Made by a program: the position numbers and the translations under genes. From Flavisphingomonas formosensis (GTDB lineage: Bacteria; Pseudomonadota; Alphaproteobacteria; Sphingomonadales; Sphingomonadaceae), in NCBI RefSeq assembly GCF_009755815.1, contig NZ_WRPK01000023.1, forward strand, positions 1 to 39,244: a stretch of 39,244 bases of DNA, in the 5' to 3' direction. Positions 1 through 7,720 of this stretch are shown in pieces (the first letter of the stretch is position 1; each line of letters starts with the position of its first letter). The notes beneath the pieces are model-generated. The model made no database searches. It saw only the letters and a program-made list of their open reading frames with translations, and was not told where the DNA came from.

Positions 1-95
1 GCGCAGTTGAGCGATGATCCTCTCGTCACGCTGCCGGCTATGGCCGCGTGATCGATCCGGCCTTGCCGGAGATCGGCGTCGCTACGTCGGCGAAG

Positions 96-671
96 CTACA
101 CCATGCGATGGGACACGATCTGCCAGGCGACGGGCATCTCGACCAGCTCCACCTCGCGCCCGAACACATAGGGGCCATCCGCCGAGATCACATCGCCGTC
201 GCGAAGGTAATAAGGATGGAAATCCCTCGCCATGAAGCTAGAATCGTAGAAGAAGCCATATTCCATCAGCAGACCGAGGGTATGCGGGCTGATGTCCCAC
301 GCCGGCGAGCGATATCCGGCGGGCACCACCCCGGCGACTGCATGAAGCGCCTCCAGCCCCTGTTCCAGCACGCGGCGCTCCCGGGCCTCGTCGAGGTCGG
401 ACGGATTTTCGTGCATCCAGCCATGGTGCAATATCTCATGGCCGGCATCCCGGATCATGCGGACCTCATCGGGATAGGCATAGGCGGTGTGGCCGGGAAC
501 GGCGAAGCTCGCGGCGATATCGTACCGATCGAGCAGCGCCAGGATCCGGGGTATGGCGAAGGCGCCGAACTCGCCGCGCGAGATCATGCTCGGATTGCGC
601 GTGCCGACGGTGGTGATCCAGCCTGAGATCGCGTCGAAATCGAAGGTCAGGCAAACTGTGAAGCGTTCCAT
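96..671 (-). CDS. NodB-type polysaccharide deacetylase family protein, apparently C-terminally truncated
   Basis: The 191-residue product opens with the NodB-fold metal motif TFDFD near residue 9. It has an H-x3-H pair (HHGWMH, near residue 82) and RSPAWD (near residue 121), the usual metal-binding and arginine motifs of the polysaccharide deacetylase/cyclic imide hydrolase group. These enzymes hydrolyse N-acetyl groups or cyclic amides. Such cytosolic members are usually about 270-300 residues. Here the frame stops just after EMPVAWQ, where relatives continue with an acidic and aromatic segment, and no continuation is visible in the other two frames to the window edge. The ATG at 671 has an AAAGGGG ribosome site about 5 bases upstream. 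The gene lies 60 bases behind the TonB receptor gene and is probably co-transcribed with it. It may be a decayed gene or the product of a junction. Family assignment is firm; activity is doubtful. Confidence 0.75.
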   Translation of the reverse strand: MERFTVCLTFDFDAISGWITTVGTRNPSMISRGEFGAFAIPRILALLDRYDIAASFAVPGHTAYAYPDEVRMIRDAGHEILHHGWMHENPSDLDEARERRVLEQGLEALHAVAGVVPAGYRSPAWDISPHTLGLLMEYGFFYDSSFMARDFHPYYLRDGDVISADGPYVFGREVELVEMPVAWQIVSHRMV

Positions 672-731
672 CGTTGCCCCTTTCCGCCCGTCATCGCCGG
701 GCCGCCGGCATGGTGGCGGCCCGGAGAACGA

Positions 732-2975
732 TCAATAGCGAATGCGCACCTCCACGCCCGCCTTCCGGGGGCGAAGTGGGATGACCGACAGCGGCGTCAG
801 ATTGCTGGCCTCCTCGATGATGTTCACCGGAGCATAGACGTTGGTGAGATTCTCGGCAAAGGCCATGACGTCCCAGCGCGGGGTCTGGATGCCGATCCGA
901 AGGTTCACGTAGCTGTAGGCATCGATCTTGTTATAGATGGGATTGTTCTTGTTGAACTGCGTTCCCTGCTTGCCCGTATAGAAATAGTCGAGGCGGGCGA
1001 CACCGTTGCGCCGATCACCCAGCGGCTGCGTATATTGAATGAAGGCGCTTCCCGAGACCCTCGGGACGTTCGGGAACCGATCGCCCTTCGAGCCGGCGAA
1101 ATAGGTGTTCGAGGAAGGCTGGTCCTCGGTCAGCTCCGCATGCACATAGTTGAACGAGCCACCCAGGTCGAGGACGGGCAGCGGCCGCGCCTCCACCTCC
1201 AGCTCGAAGCCATATACCCGTGCCTTGCCGGCGTTGGAGATGAACAGGAAGGCGTTGGAATCGTCCGTAAAGTCCGAGACCTGGATATTGCTCCAGTCCA
1301 TGCGATAGGCACTGGCATTGATCACCAGCCGCCTCTGGAAGAAGCTGGTCTTGGCGCCGAGCTCATAATTCCACAGCGAATCCGGGCCATATGTCCGGTT
1401 CTCCACCGGCAGCGGGATGATATCGTTCTGGTTCCCGCCGCCGATGCGGAAGCCTTGCGAGACCGTACCGTAGAATAGCATCCGGTCATTCGCCTGGTAG
1501 GACAGATAGAATTTCGGCGTCACCTTGTGATTCTTGCTGTATATACGCGGCTGCGCCAGCGGCGGCGTGAATCCGCCGAAGGGATGATATGTATCCAGAT
1601 CGTCATGCTGCTTGGCATAGAAGCCTCGAACACCGGCAAGTGCGGTCAGCTTGTCGGTGATCTTGTAGCTCAGCTCGCCGAACAGGGCATATTGATCGGT
1701 CTGATGCTTGGTCGTCTGACCGAAGGCGACTTCCTCTGGCTCGTTCAGGTAGCCGGCCTCGTTGGTGGTCGCCACCCGGGCGTCGAGCGTGCTCTTGATC
1801 TGCTGCTGGAAAAAGCCGGCTACCCATTCGAACCGGCCGCCGAGATGCGAGTTCAGGCGGATTTCGTTCGTGAGCAGCGACGTCCGGTCATTGCGCGCGG
1901 TGAGCGCATTCGGGGTGCTGAGACCGACGACGTCGGTGAAGAAGTCGGGCCCGAACGATAGATCGAAGAGCGTCGAATCAAAACGATTGTCGAACCAGCG
2001 CTTATAGTAGGAAGAAGACCAGGTAAGGTTGGCAAAGTCGAAGCTGTGCTTCAGGGTAAGGTTTCCGATGTAGAAATGATCCCGGTAGGGATCATGGACG
2101 AACTGGTCGGTCTTGTAGTGGCCGAGATCGCCATCGGCCTTGACCACGATGTTCCGGCCATCGCCCTGCACGTCCTGATAGAAGAAGTTGGCGGTGAGCG
2201 AGGTCGCCGGGCCGATCGACCACAGCAAGGCCGCGTGCGTGCCATAGGTATCATAGGCATTCACGCCGTGCGTCCCCAAGCGCACATTATCGATGAAGCC
2301 GCTCTCATGGTCGCCATATCCGGTCACACGAAGCGCCAGCCGGTCGTCGACGAGCGGGACGTTGAGCGTCACCGCCCCCTCATAATTGGCGCCGCCGGAC
2401 GCGGTGCCGGACACCCGGCCGAGCGCGTCGGCCGCGAGCCCGCGGAAGCTCGGCGGATTGGTGATGGTCCGCAGCGTGCCCGACAAAGAGCCCGCACCGT
2501 AAAGCGTACCCTGCGGGCCCCGCAGCACCTCGATGCGCTGCACGTCGTACAGCCTCAGATCGGGCTGACGCAGGTCGCCCGTGATCAATATGTCATCGAC
2601 ATATTGGCCGACCGTCGCGACGCCCGTGCCGGTCGAGTTCACGCCGCGCAGGATATATGTCTTATTCCCCGGCCCGGAATCGACGAACGACAATCCGGGC
2701 ACGGATCGCGCATAATCGCCGAAATCGGTGACGCCCCTGTTCTCTAGCGTGGCCTGGGAAAGCGCGGTGATCGCGATAGGAACGCGCTGCAGGCTTTCGT
2801 CGCCTCGCTTCGTGGCCGTGACGACGATCTCGCTCACACCCTGATTGTCCGTCGCTGCGGCCGCCGAAGTCTGTGCGGCCGCCGGCGCGGACAACGCTGC
2901 CACGAGGGCCGCCGCCACCGCTGCGCCCGAAACGCAGCGTCCAATGGCGTCGGCCTGCACTCCAATCTTCCTCAT
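732..2975 (-). CDS. TonB-dependent outer-membrane receptor
   Basis: The product has 747 residues with an Ala-rich signal peptide cleaved near APAAAQ (residue 35). A TonB-box-like EIVVTATKR precedes the plug domain. The plug carries the signature VLRGPQGTLYG near residue 150. A long beta-barrel follows and the protein ends in the outer-membrane C-terminal pattern with a terminal aromatic (VEVRIRY). The length is normal for the sphingomonad catabolic receptor group that takes up small organic substrates rather than only siderophores; the ligand cannot be told. A GAGGGGGAA ribosome site precedes the ATG. The gene is divergent from a secreted metallo-hydrolase and is followed 60 bases later by the deacetylase-family gene, which suggests a small uptake-and-hydrolysis unit. 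Confidence 0.93.
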   Translation of the reverse strand: MRKIGVQADAIGRCVSGAAVAAALVAALSAPAAAQTSAAAATDNQGVSEIVVTATKRGDESLQRVPIAITALSQATLENRGVTDFGDYARSVPGLSFVDSGPGNKTYILRGVNSTGTGVATVGQYVDDILITGDLRQPDLRLYDVQRIEVLRGPQGTLYGAGSLSGTLRTITNPPSFRGLAADALGRVSGTASGGANYEGAVTLNVPLVDDRLALRVTGYGDHESGFIDNVRLGTHGVNAYDTYGTHAALLWSIGPATSLTANFFYQDVQGDGRNIVVKADGDLGHYKTDQFVHDPYRDHFYIGNLTLKHSFDFANLTWSSSYYKRWFDNRFDSTLFDLSFGPDFFTDVVGLSTPNALTARNDRTSLLTNEIRLNSHLGGRFEWVAGFFQQQIKSTLDARVATTNEAGYLNEPEEVAFGQTTKHQTDQYALFGELSYKITDKLTALAGVRGFYAKQHDDLDTYHPFGGFTPPLAQPRIYSKNHKVTPKFYLSYQANDRMLFYGTVSQGFRIGGGNQNDIIPLPVENRTYGPDSLWNYELGAKTSFFQRRLVINASAYRMDWSNIQVSDFTDDSNAFLFISNAGKARVYGFELEVEARPLPVLDLGGSFNYVHAELTEDQPSSNTYFAGSKGDRFPNVPRVSGSAFIQYTQPLGDRRNGVARLDYFYTGKQGTQFNKNNPIYNKIDAYSYVNLRIGIQTPRWDVMAFAENLTNVYAPVNIIEEASNLTPLSVIPLRPRKAGVEVRIRY

Positions 2976-3001
2976 GGTCGATTCCCCCTCTATCGATTCC
3001 T

Positions 3002-3035
3002 TTCCATTTAATATGATATCGGATATAAATGGGAA
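3002..3035. promoter_or_regulatory. Imperfect inverted repeat in divergent promoter region
   Basis: The arms TTCCATTTA (3002-3010) and TAAATGGGAA (3026-3035) are inverted copies differing by one extra base. They flank an AT-rich core containing GATATC, which stands out in GC-rich DNA. The site lies between the start of the TonB receptor (2975, minus) and the metallo-hydrolase (3124, plus), so it could be an operator or overlapping promoter for both. No regulator family can be named from it. Confidence 0.35.
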
Positions 3036-3123
3036 GGAAATTTTCGTGACAGTGAGGGAATTTCCGATTTTGCGACGAGCGGAAGATGGCCGATACCGGC
3101 ATCAACCGCGCCAAGGAGGAATC

Positions 3124-4071
3124 ATGCGCAGGGCTTTATGGCTGAAGGGTCGCGTTGCAGTCTTCTCACTCGTGGCAGCGGCGAACGTCGCGCTCGCATA
3201 TGCCCGGCCCCATCTGGACATGGCCATGCCGGACTGGGCATCCACCGGGATAAATGATCATGACCTGGGCCATGGCGTGCACATGCTCGAAAGTTTCGGT
3301 GGCAATAATGGCGTAGTGGTCGGCGATGAAGGCGTGCTCCTGGTCGATGCCGAATATCCGCAGCTGAACGCGAAGATGCGTGCCGCTATCACCCGGATCA
3401 GTCCTCTGCCGGTGCGGTATCTCGTCGACACCCACTGGCATTGGGATCACACCGGCGCGAACGGCGAATGGGCGAGAAGCGGCGCCGTCATCATCTCCAG
3501 CGAAAAGACCCGCGAGCATATCACCGCGACGCAGGCTGCCGCCCATGCCTTGCCGGGAAAACCCTTCGCACCCGACGCCGCGGCCCTTCCCGCCCTTACC
3601 ATCGACACCCAGGTAACGCTTCACATCGGCTCCAACACCGTGGACCTGATCCCGATCGCGCCGGCACATACGGACGGCGATGTTGTGGTGCGTTATCGGG
3701 AGGCGAACGTCATCCAGACCGGAGATACTTTCTTCAACGGGTTCTACCCGGATATCGATATTGATCATGGTGGCACGATCGACGGAATGATCGCTTGGTA
3801 CGATCGTCTCTACGCACTGTGCGACGCCAAGACGAAGATCATACCCGGGCACGGCGACGTTGCGACGCGGGAAGACGTCAGGACTTTCCAAGCGATGTTG
3901 CGAGACGTGCGCAGCCGCGTCAGCAACGCGATTGCGGCGGGACAAAGCGAGGCGGAATTGATCGCGTCACATCCCCTCGACGATCTCGATGTACGATGGG
4001 GCGGCAATGTGGTGAAGCAGCCCTATCTGCTTGCGGTCGTCTATGAAGATTTAAAGAAGCGGCAACGTTGA
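3124..4071 (+). CDS. Secreted metallo-beta-lactamase-fold hydrolase
   Basis: The 315-residue protein begins with a basic, hydrophobic N-terminus typical of a signal peptide (about residues 1-27). The metallo-beta-lactamase fold is shown by HWHWDHTG (H104, H106, D108, H109), PAHTDGD (H182), TGDTF (D201) and PGHGD (H243), a complete two-metal set. The His at the second zinc position and the spacing resemble periplasmic MBL-fold hydrolases related to subclass B lactamases and quinoprotein-relay-type proteins, so the substrate is open. The start is set by AAGGAGGA at 3113-3120, three bases before the ATG; a longer in-frame reading into the receptor promoter has no ribosome site. It is divergent from the TonB receptor and may process the same imported compound. 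Confidence 0.88.
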   Translation: MRRALWLKGRVAVFSLVAAANVALAYARPHLDMAMPDWASTGINDHDLGHGVHMLESFGGNNGVVVGDEGVLLVDAEYPQLNAKMRAAITRISPLPVRYLVDTHWHWDHTGANGEWARSGAVIISSEKTREHITATQAAAHALPGKPFAPDAAALPALTIDTQVTLHIGSNTVDLIPIAPAHTDGDVVVRYREANVIQTGDTFFNGFYPDIDIDHGGTIDGMIAWYDRLYALCDAKTKIIPGHGDVATREDVRTFQAMLRDVRSRVSNAIAAGQSEAELIASHPLDDLDVRWGGNVVKQPYLLAVVYEDLKKRQR

Positions 4072-4116
4072 CGGAGGATGTGCAGTCGTCCGGGCCCGTG
4101 AAATCAGGAGCATGAG

Positions 4117-5040
4117 CTATTTGTGCTCGAACCGATCGTCGGATGGCGGGGTTGCTCCAAATCGCACAAGCGCTGCGCCAGCGAGCGTGTCGCCTAGGAG
4201 CGTCGCGCGCCAAAACAGAGTCGTTGCCGCCACCACCGTGTCGCGGATATGCGGCGTGGCGGTGGATGCGGGGTCGCGCAGCCCGTCCTGGGCGTTGAAC
4301 ATCATATGATTGGCACCCGCGAGCACCAGCAGATATTTCCCGCCCGGTGGCATAGCCCGGAATGGACGCTCCCGATCCTTGGGCTTGATGTTTGGCACGA
4401 TCGGTACAGCGTCTTCGGTGCCCGTGATCGAGAAGAACGGAATGGCTATCCCGCCGAACGCGACGGCGTCGGATCCTCGCATCGGCGGCGACGGGCTGAA
4501 AGCAATCGCTGCCTTGATGCGCGGGTCGGCGGCGATCCCGGCAATGGGAAAGCGCTGACCTGCAATCGCCTGGGTCGTGTGCGCGCCGAAGCTGTGACCG
4601 GACATCCCGATATGGGCGAGGTCCGCGCGTCGCAGGTCGCATACCCCCTCGCGCGGCCGGCGGCCGAGCCGGTCGAGCACGAAATGCACGTCATCGACGC
4701 GCGCGACGAGCTGCGCAGGCGCCATCGCCGCGGCGATCCTGCCCGATCCGATGATAGAGCGGTCGCTGCCCGGGTGCTGGAGATTGACGACGATGAACCC
4801 TGCCTTCGCCCAGGCTACCGCCCAGTTGGTCCCGCCGTCGAGCGAACCGCCCAGCCCGTGGCTGAACAGGATCACCGGCACCCTGCCCGTACCGGCTGGC
4901 ATCCGAATGCGTACCGGCACGTCGCGGTCGCGCACGGCGTCGTGCCACTTGGCGTCGCAGGTCATAATCGCCTCGCCGGACGCGGCATGAACTATCGGCG
5001 CTGTCAGCAGCGCAGCGGCGAGGAGCAGGGTCTGGATCAT
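4117..5040 (-). CDS. Secreted alpha/beta hydrolase (dienelactone-hydrolase/acetylhydrolase-like)
   Basis: The 307-residue protein has a signal peptide (residues 1-19, ending VHAA). The oxyanion region is LFSHGLGG (near residue 60), the nucleophile elbow GHSFG gives S150, and the rest of the triad is probably D210 (TGTED) and H245 (AGANH). This layout matches secreted esterases and PAF-acetylhydrolase-like proteins. The ATG at 5040 is preferred over the GTG at 5058 because GAGGAA lies just upstream and the signal peptide then starts correctly. The start is 14 bases after the stop of the desaturase-like gene, so the two are almost certainly co-transcribed. An ester or lactone substrate is inferred; specificity is unknown. 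Confidence 0.85.
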   Translation of the reverse strand: MIQTLLLAAALLTAPIVHAASGEAIMTCDAKWHDAVRDRDVPVRIRMPAGTGRVPVILFSHGLGGSLDGGTNWAVAWAKAGFIVVNLQHPGSDRSIIGSGRIAAAMAPAQLVARVDDVHFVLDRLGRRPREGVCDLRRADLAHIGMSGHSFGAHTTQAIAGQRFPIAGIAADPRIKAAIAFSPSPPMRGSDAVAFGGIAIPFFSITGTEDAVPIVPNIKPKDRERPFRAMPPGGKYLLVLAGANHMMFNAQDGLRDPASTATPHIRDTVVAATTLFWRATLLGDTLAGAALVRFGATPPSDDRFEHK

Positions 5041-5054
5041 GGCAATTCCTCGAT

Positions 5055-5864
5055 TCACGGCATCGCAACCAGCGCGGCTGCTTTTGCGCGCAGCCCGCGC
5101 TCACGGCGTAGCTCGACCAGCATCATTGCCCACTCGCCAAATGCGAGCCGGATCGGGTTAGCGATAACGGGCCGATGCGCGAGGCCGTAACGGATCGGCT
5201 CGCCACGCTGCTCGCGCGCAAGCGTGCCGAACAGCCGGTCGAACAGGATCAGCATGCCGCCATAGTTCCGATCGATATAGGCATCGTTCGAAGCATGGTG
5301 CAGGCGATGATGCATAGGCGTGTTGAACACCCATTCGAGCGGCCCGAGCCGGCCCACGGCCTCGGTGTGCAGGAAGAACTGGTAGCGCAGGTTGAGCGTG
5401 AGCAGTGCGACCAGCACGAACGGCGGCAGCCCGAGCAGCACCAGCGGCAGATAGATCAGCCAGCCGGCCGAGAAGAGGTTGGTCCAGCCCAGCCGAAGCG
5501 AGGCGAGCAAGGTGAACTGCTCGGCCGAATGATGGACCGAATGGGTCGCCCACATCCAGCGGATGCGATGGCTGGCACGATGGAACCAATAATAGGCGAA
5601 CTCGACTGCGAGCAAGCCGGCCGCCCAGGTTTCCCACTGACTCGCTGGCGAGTGAAGCGGCGTCAGGCGGGCAGCAGCCATGAAGACGGAGCCGACCACG
5701 ACCGTGTTCAGCGCCGCGAAGGGGATATTGCCGAGCACCAGCCCGAGCGTGGTGAGCGCGGCGCGGCCGTCATAGCCGCGCCGCTTTACAAGGCGCCAGC
5801 CCGCCTCGGCCAGCGCCAGGAGCAGAATCGTTCCCAGCCAGAGGGGAGAGCGCGCGAATTCCAC
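5055..5864 (-). CDS. Fatty acid hydroxylase / sterol desaturase family membrane protein
   Basis: The 269-residue integral membrane protein has the histidine clusters of the di-iron fatty acid hydroxylase superfamily: HRASH (95-99), HSVHH (108-112), an isolated H166 and HHRLHH (185-190). Hydrophobic segments lie near residues 8-20, 40-65, 82-94 and 132-165. The family hydroxylates or desaturates lipids, sterols or carotenoids using oxygen at a di-iron centre. The start is a GTG at 5864, three bases after the EF-hand gene stop, with no clear Shine-Dalgarno, consistent with translational coupling. It sits in an operon with the EF-hand protein upstream and the alpha/beta hydrolase downstream. Confidence 0.88.
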   Translation of the reverse strand: MEFARSPLWLGTILLLALAEAGWRLVKRRGYDGRAALTTLGLVLGNIPFAALNTVVVGSVFMAAARLTPLHSPASQWETWAAGLLAVEFAYYWFHRASHRIRWMWATHSVHHSAEQFTLLASLRLGWTNLFSAGWLIYLPLVLLGLPPFVLVALLTLNLRYQFFLHTEAVGRLGPLEWVFNTPMHHRLHHASNDAYIDRNYGGMLILFDRLFGTLAREQRGEPIRYGLAHRPVIANPIRLAFGEWAMMLVELRRERGLRAKAAALVAMP

Positions 5865-5867
5865 GGT

Positions 5868-6293
5868 TCAGCGCTGCTTGCGGAGCTCGGCGGCCTTCGT
5901 CTTGAAGGCGGCGAGCTCGGCCTGATCGACCTTGCCGTCTTGATTGACATCGGCGCGGTCGAACATCGGCATTGGTGCCTTGGCGATCTCATCGCGCGTG
6001 ACGCGGCCGTCGCCATTGGCATCGGCTTCGGCGATCAACGCATTGAGGCGCTCGGCTGCGTCGGGCCGGAAACGGGCCAGTCGCTTGAAATCGTCGCGGC
6101 TGACCGCGCCGTCATGGTTACGGTCGGCCTTGTCGAAACGAGCGGCACGTGACTGCTGGAATTCGGCGCGGGTGATCACGCCGTCGCCATTGGCATCGGC
6201 ATCGGCAAGCAGGGCTCCGGGATCGCGCTGCATCCGTGCCAGCGCGGGGCTGGCCGAGAGCAGCGCGACCGATAGGATCAGGAACGTCTTCAT
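5868..6293 (-). CDS. Secreted EF-hand calcium-binding protein
   Basis: The 141-residue protein has a signal peptide (about residues 1-19, ending PALA) followed by four EF-hand loops at residues 33-44, 57-68, 91-102 and 115-126. All carry D-x-N-x-D-G; loops 1, 3 and 4 end in Glu and loop 2 in Asp. These are calmodulin-like bacterial proteins expected to bind Ca2+ in the periplasm; the role is unknown. A GAGGT site precedes the ATG. It heads a minus-strand run with the di-iron membrane protein and the secreted hydrolase. Confidence 0.88.
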   Translation of the reverse strand: MKTFLILSVALLSASPALARMQRDPGALLADADANGDGVITRAEFQQSRAARFDKADRNHDGAVSRDDFKRLARFRPDAAERLNALIAEADANGDGRVTRDEIAKAPMPMFDRADVNQDGKVDQAELAAFKTKAAELRKQR

Positions 6294-6357
6294 GTTTCGG
6301 ACCTCGAATCGGGGTGCGGCCGCTCCGGGGCGTAGGCGCGGCCGCGCGGCGGGATGG

Positions 6358-6843
6358 TTACGGGCGGCGCGGGACGGTGCCGCTCACGGTGCGCGTCGCG
6401 CCCTGCGGGCCGGTGACGGTGCTCGAATAGCTCGCGGTGCCGTCGCCATTATTGGTGGCGCTGGTCGTCCGGCCGAAGCTGCTGCCGTTGTTCAGCGTGG
6501 TGGTGCGATTGCTGTTGAAGCTGCCGTCGCCCCAGTTCGCGTCGCGTGACGTGGTCGCACCCCGCCCGTTGTTGAACTGAGTGCTGCGATCGGCCGAATA
6601 ATGGCCAGGGCCATAGTCGCGGCTGCGCTCGTGGCGATAGCCACGGCCGTCCGAGGTCTGCAGGCCGCGCCGGATCGTCGCCGACCCGGGCTGGCGCGAA
6701 ACCGAGCGCCACTGTGCGAAACCGTGACCTGCCGCGCCGCGGCCCGCCACGACATGGCCGCGGCGCACCTGCGCATCGGCTGACCCTCCGGCCGCGACAA
6801 GACCGGCGGCAAGCGCGGCGAGGCTCAGAACATGCTTGTACAT
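6358..6843 (-). CDS. Small secreted Gly/Ser/Asn/Arg-rich protein of unknown function
   Basis: The 161-residue product has a clear signal peptide (hydrophobic residues 6-20, cleavage near ADA-Q). The mature part is low complexity and rich in Gly, Ser, Asn, Thr and Arg, with short alternations such as NGRGATTS, NRTTTLNNGS and TTSATNNGDG. It has no membrane segment beyond the signal. I do not recognise a family; the composition suggests an extended, repeat-like secreted protein. It is 64 bases upstream of the EF-hand gene on the same strand and divergent from the response regulator, so it may be a target of that two-component system. Confidence 0.65.
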   Translation of the reverse strand: MYKHVLSLAALAAGLVAAGGSADAQVRRGHVVAGRGAAGHGFAQWRSVSRQPGSATIRRGLQTSDGRGYRHERSRDYGPGHYSADRSTQFNNGRGATTSRDANWGDGSFNSNRTTTLNNGSSFGRTTSATNNGDGTASYSSTVTGPQGATRTVSGTVPRRP

Positions 6844-6905
6844 CTCTACACTCCTTGCACTGGGCGACGGTCCGTCGCCGCTGACCGTGCTTATGGGGGC
6901 GAGGT

Positions 6906-6952
6906 GTAATCCGGCTGCGACCGTCCGGTGACGAAGCGTAACAGAATGTAAC
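6906..6952. promoter_or_regulatory. GTAAC/GTAAT repeats, candidate response-regulator sites
   Basis: GTAAC occurs at 6938-6942 and again at 6948-6952, exactly one helical turn (10 bp) apart, with a related GTAAT at 6906-6910. OmpR-family regulators bind direct repeats of this spacing. On the minus strand the pair reads close to the RstA box TACATnTnGTTACA of E. coli, with two mismatches. It lies between the secreted protein gene and the response regulator. Confidence 0.45.
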
Positions 6953-7003
6953 GCCTCTGCCGGACGCGTTCACGTCGCTGCCGAGCGGCGCTATCTGTAC
7001 TGC

Positions 7004-7720
7004 ATGGAAATAAGCTGCATTGCCGTGGTCGAGGACGATCGCGAAATTCGCGCGATGGTCGTCGACCTGCTCAACCGCGAAGGCTTCGAAGCCGTGGGCT
7101 GCCGTACCACCCTCGAGTTCGACCAGCTCAACCAGCGACGGCGCATCGACCTCGCTGTGCTCGACGTGATGCTGCCCGGTGAAGACGGCTTCTCGCTGTG
7201 TCGCCGGCTGCGTGCCGCCGGCGACATTCCCGTGCTGATGGTCACCGCCAAGGCGGACGATGTCGACCGGATCGTCGGGCTCGAGATCGGCGCCGATGAC
7301 TATCTGCCCAAGCCGTTCAATCCCCGCGAGCTGGTTGCGCGCGTCCGTGCGATCCTGCGTCGGATGCGCGGCCAGCACCGGGTGGCTCCGCCGATCGCCA
7401 ATGAACGTTACGGGTTCGGCGGATGGACACTCGACGTCGGCGCGCGCGCAGTCATGGCGCCGGCTGGCGGCGAGATCGAGCTGACCGCCGGAGAGTTCGA
7501 TCTGCTGCACTGCTTCGTCACCCATCCGCAGCGCGTGCTGAGCCGCGATCAGCTACTCGATTGGACGCGCGGCCGCAGCGCCGGGCCGTTCGACCGGGCG
7601 ATCGACGTCCAACTCAGCCGATTGCGCCGCAAGCTCGCGCAGGCGCCCGGCGGCGATACAGTCATCAAGACCGTGCGCGGCGGTGGCTACCAATTCACTC
7701 TGCCCGTGACGCGCGCATGA
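7004..7720 (+). CDS. OmpR/PhoB-family response regulator
   Basis: The 238-residue protein has an N-terminal receiver with acidic pocket E10-D11-D12, phosphoacceptor D54 (AVLDVMLPG), T81 and K103 (YLPKPFN). The C-terminal winged-helix DNA-binding domain (about 140-235) has the LTAGEFDLL start and the VKTVRGGGYQF end typical of OmpR-type effectors. All switch residues are present, so it should be phosphorylated normally. The stop overlaps the kinase start by ATGA, which means translational coupling. It is divergent from the small secreted protein gene across a region with GTAAC direct repeats, which suggests autoregulation and control of that neighbour. Confidence 0.95.
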   Translation: MEISCIAVVEDDREIRAMVVDLLNREGFEAVGCRTTLEFDQLNQRRRIDLAVLDVMLPGEDGFSLCRRLRAAGDIPVLMVTAKADDVDRIVGLEIGADDYLPKPFNPRELVARVRAILRRMRGQHRVAPPIANERYGFGGWTLDVGARAVMAPAGGEIELTAGEFDLLHCFVTHPQRVLSRDQLLDWTRGRSAGPFDRAIDVQLSRLRRKLAQAPGGDTVIKTVRGGGYQFTLPVTRA

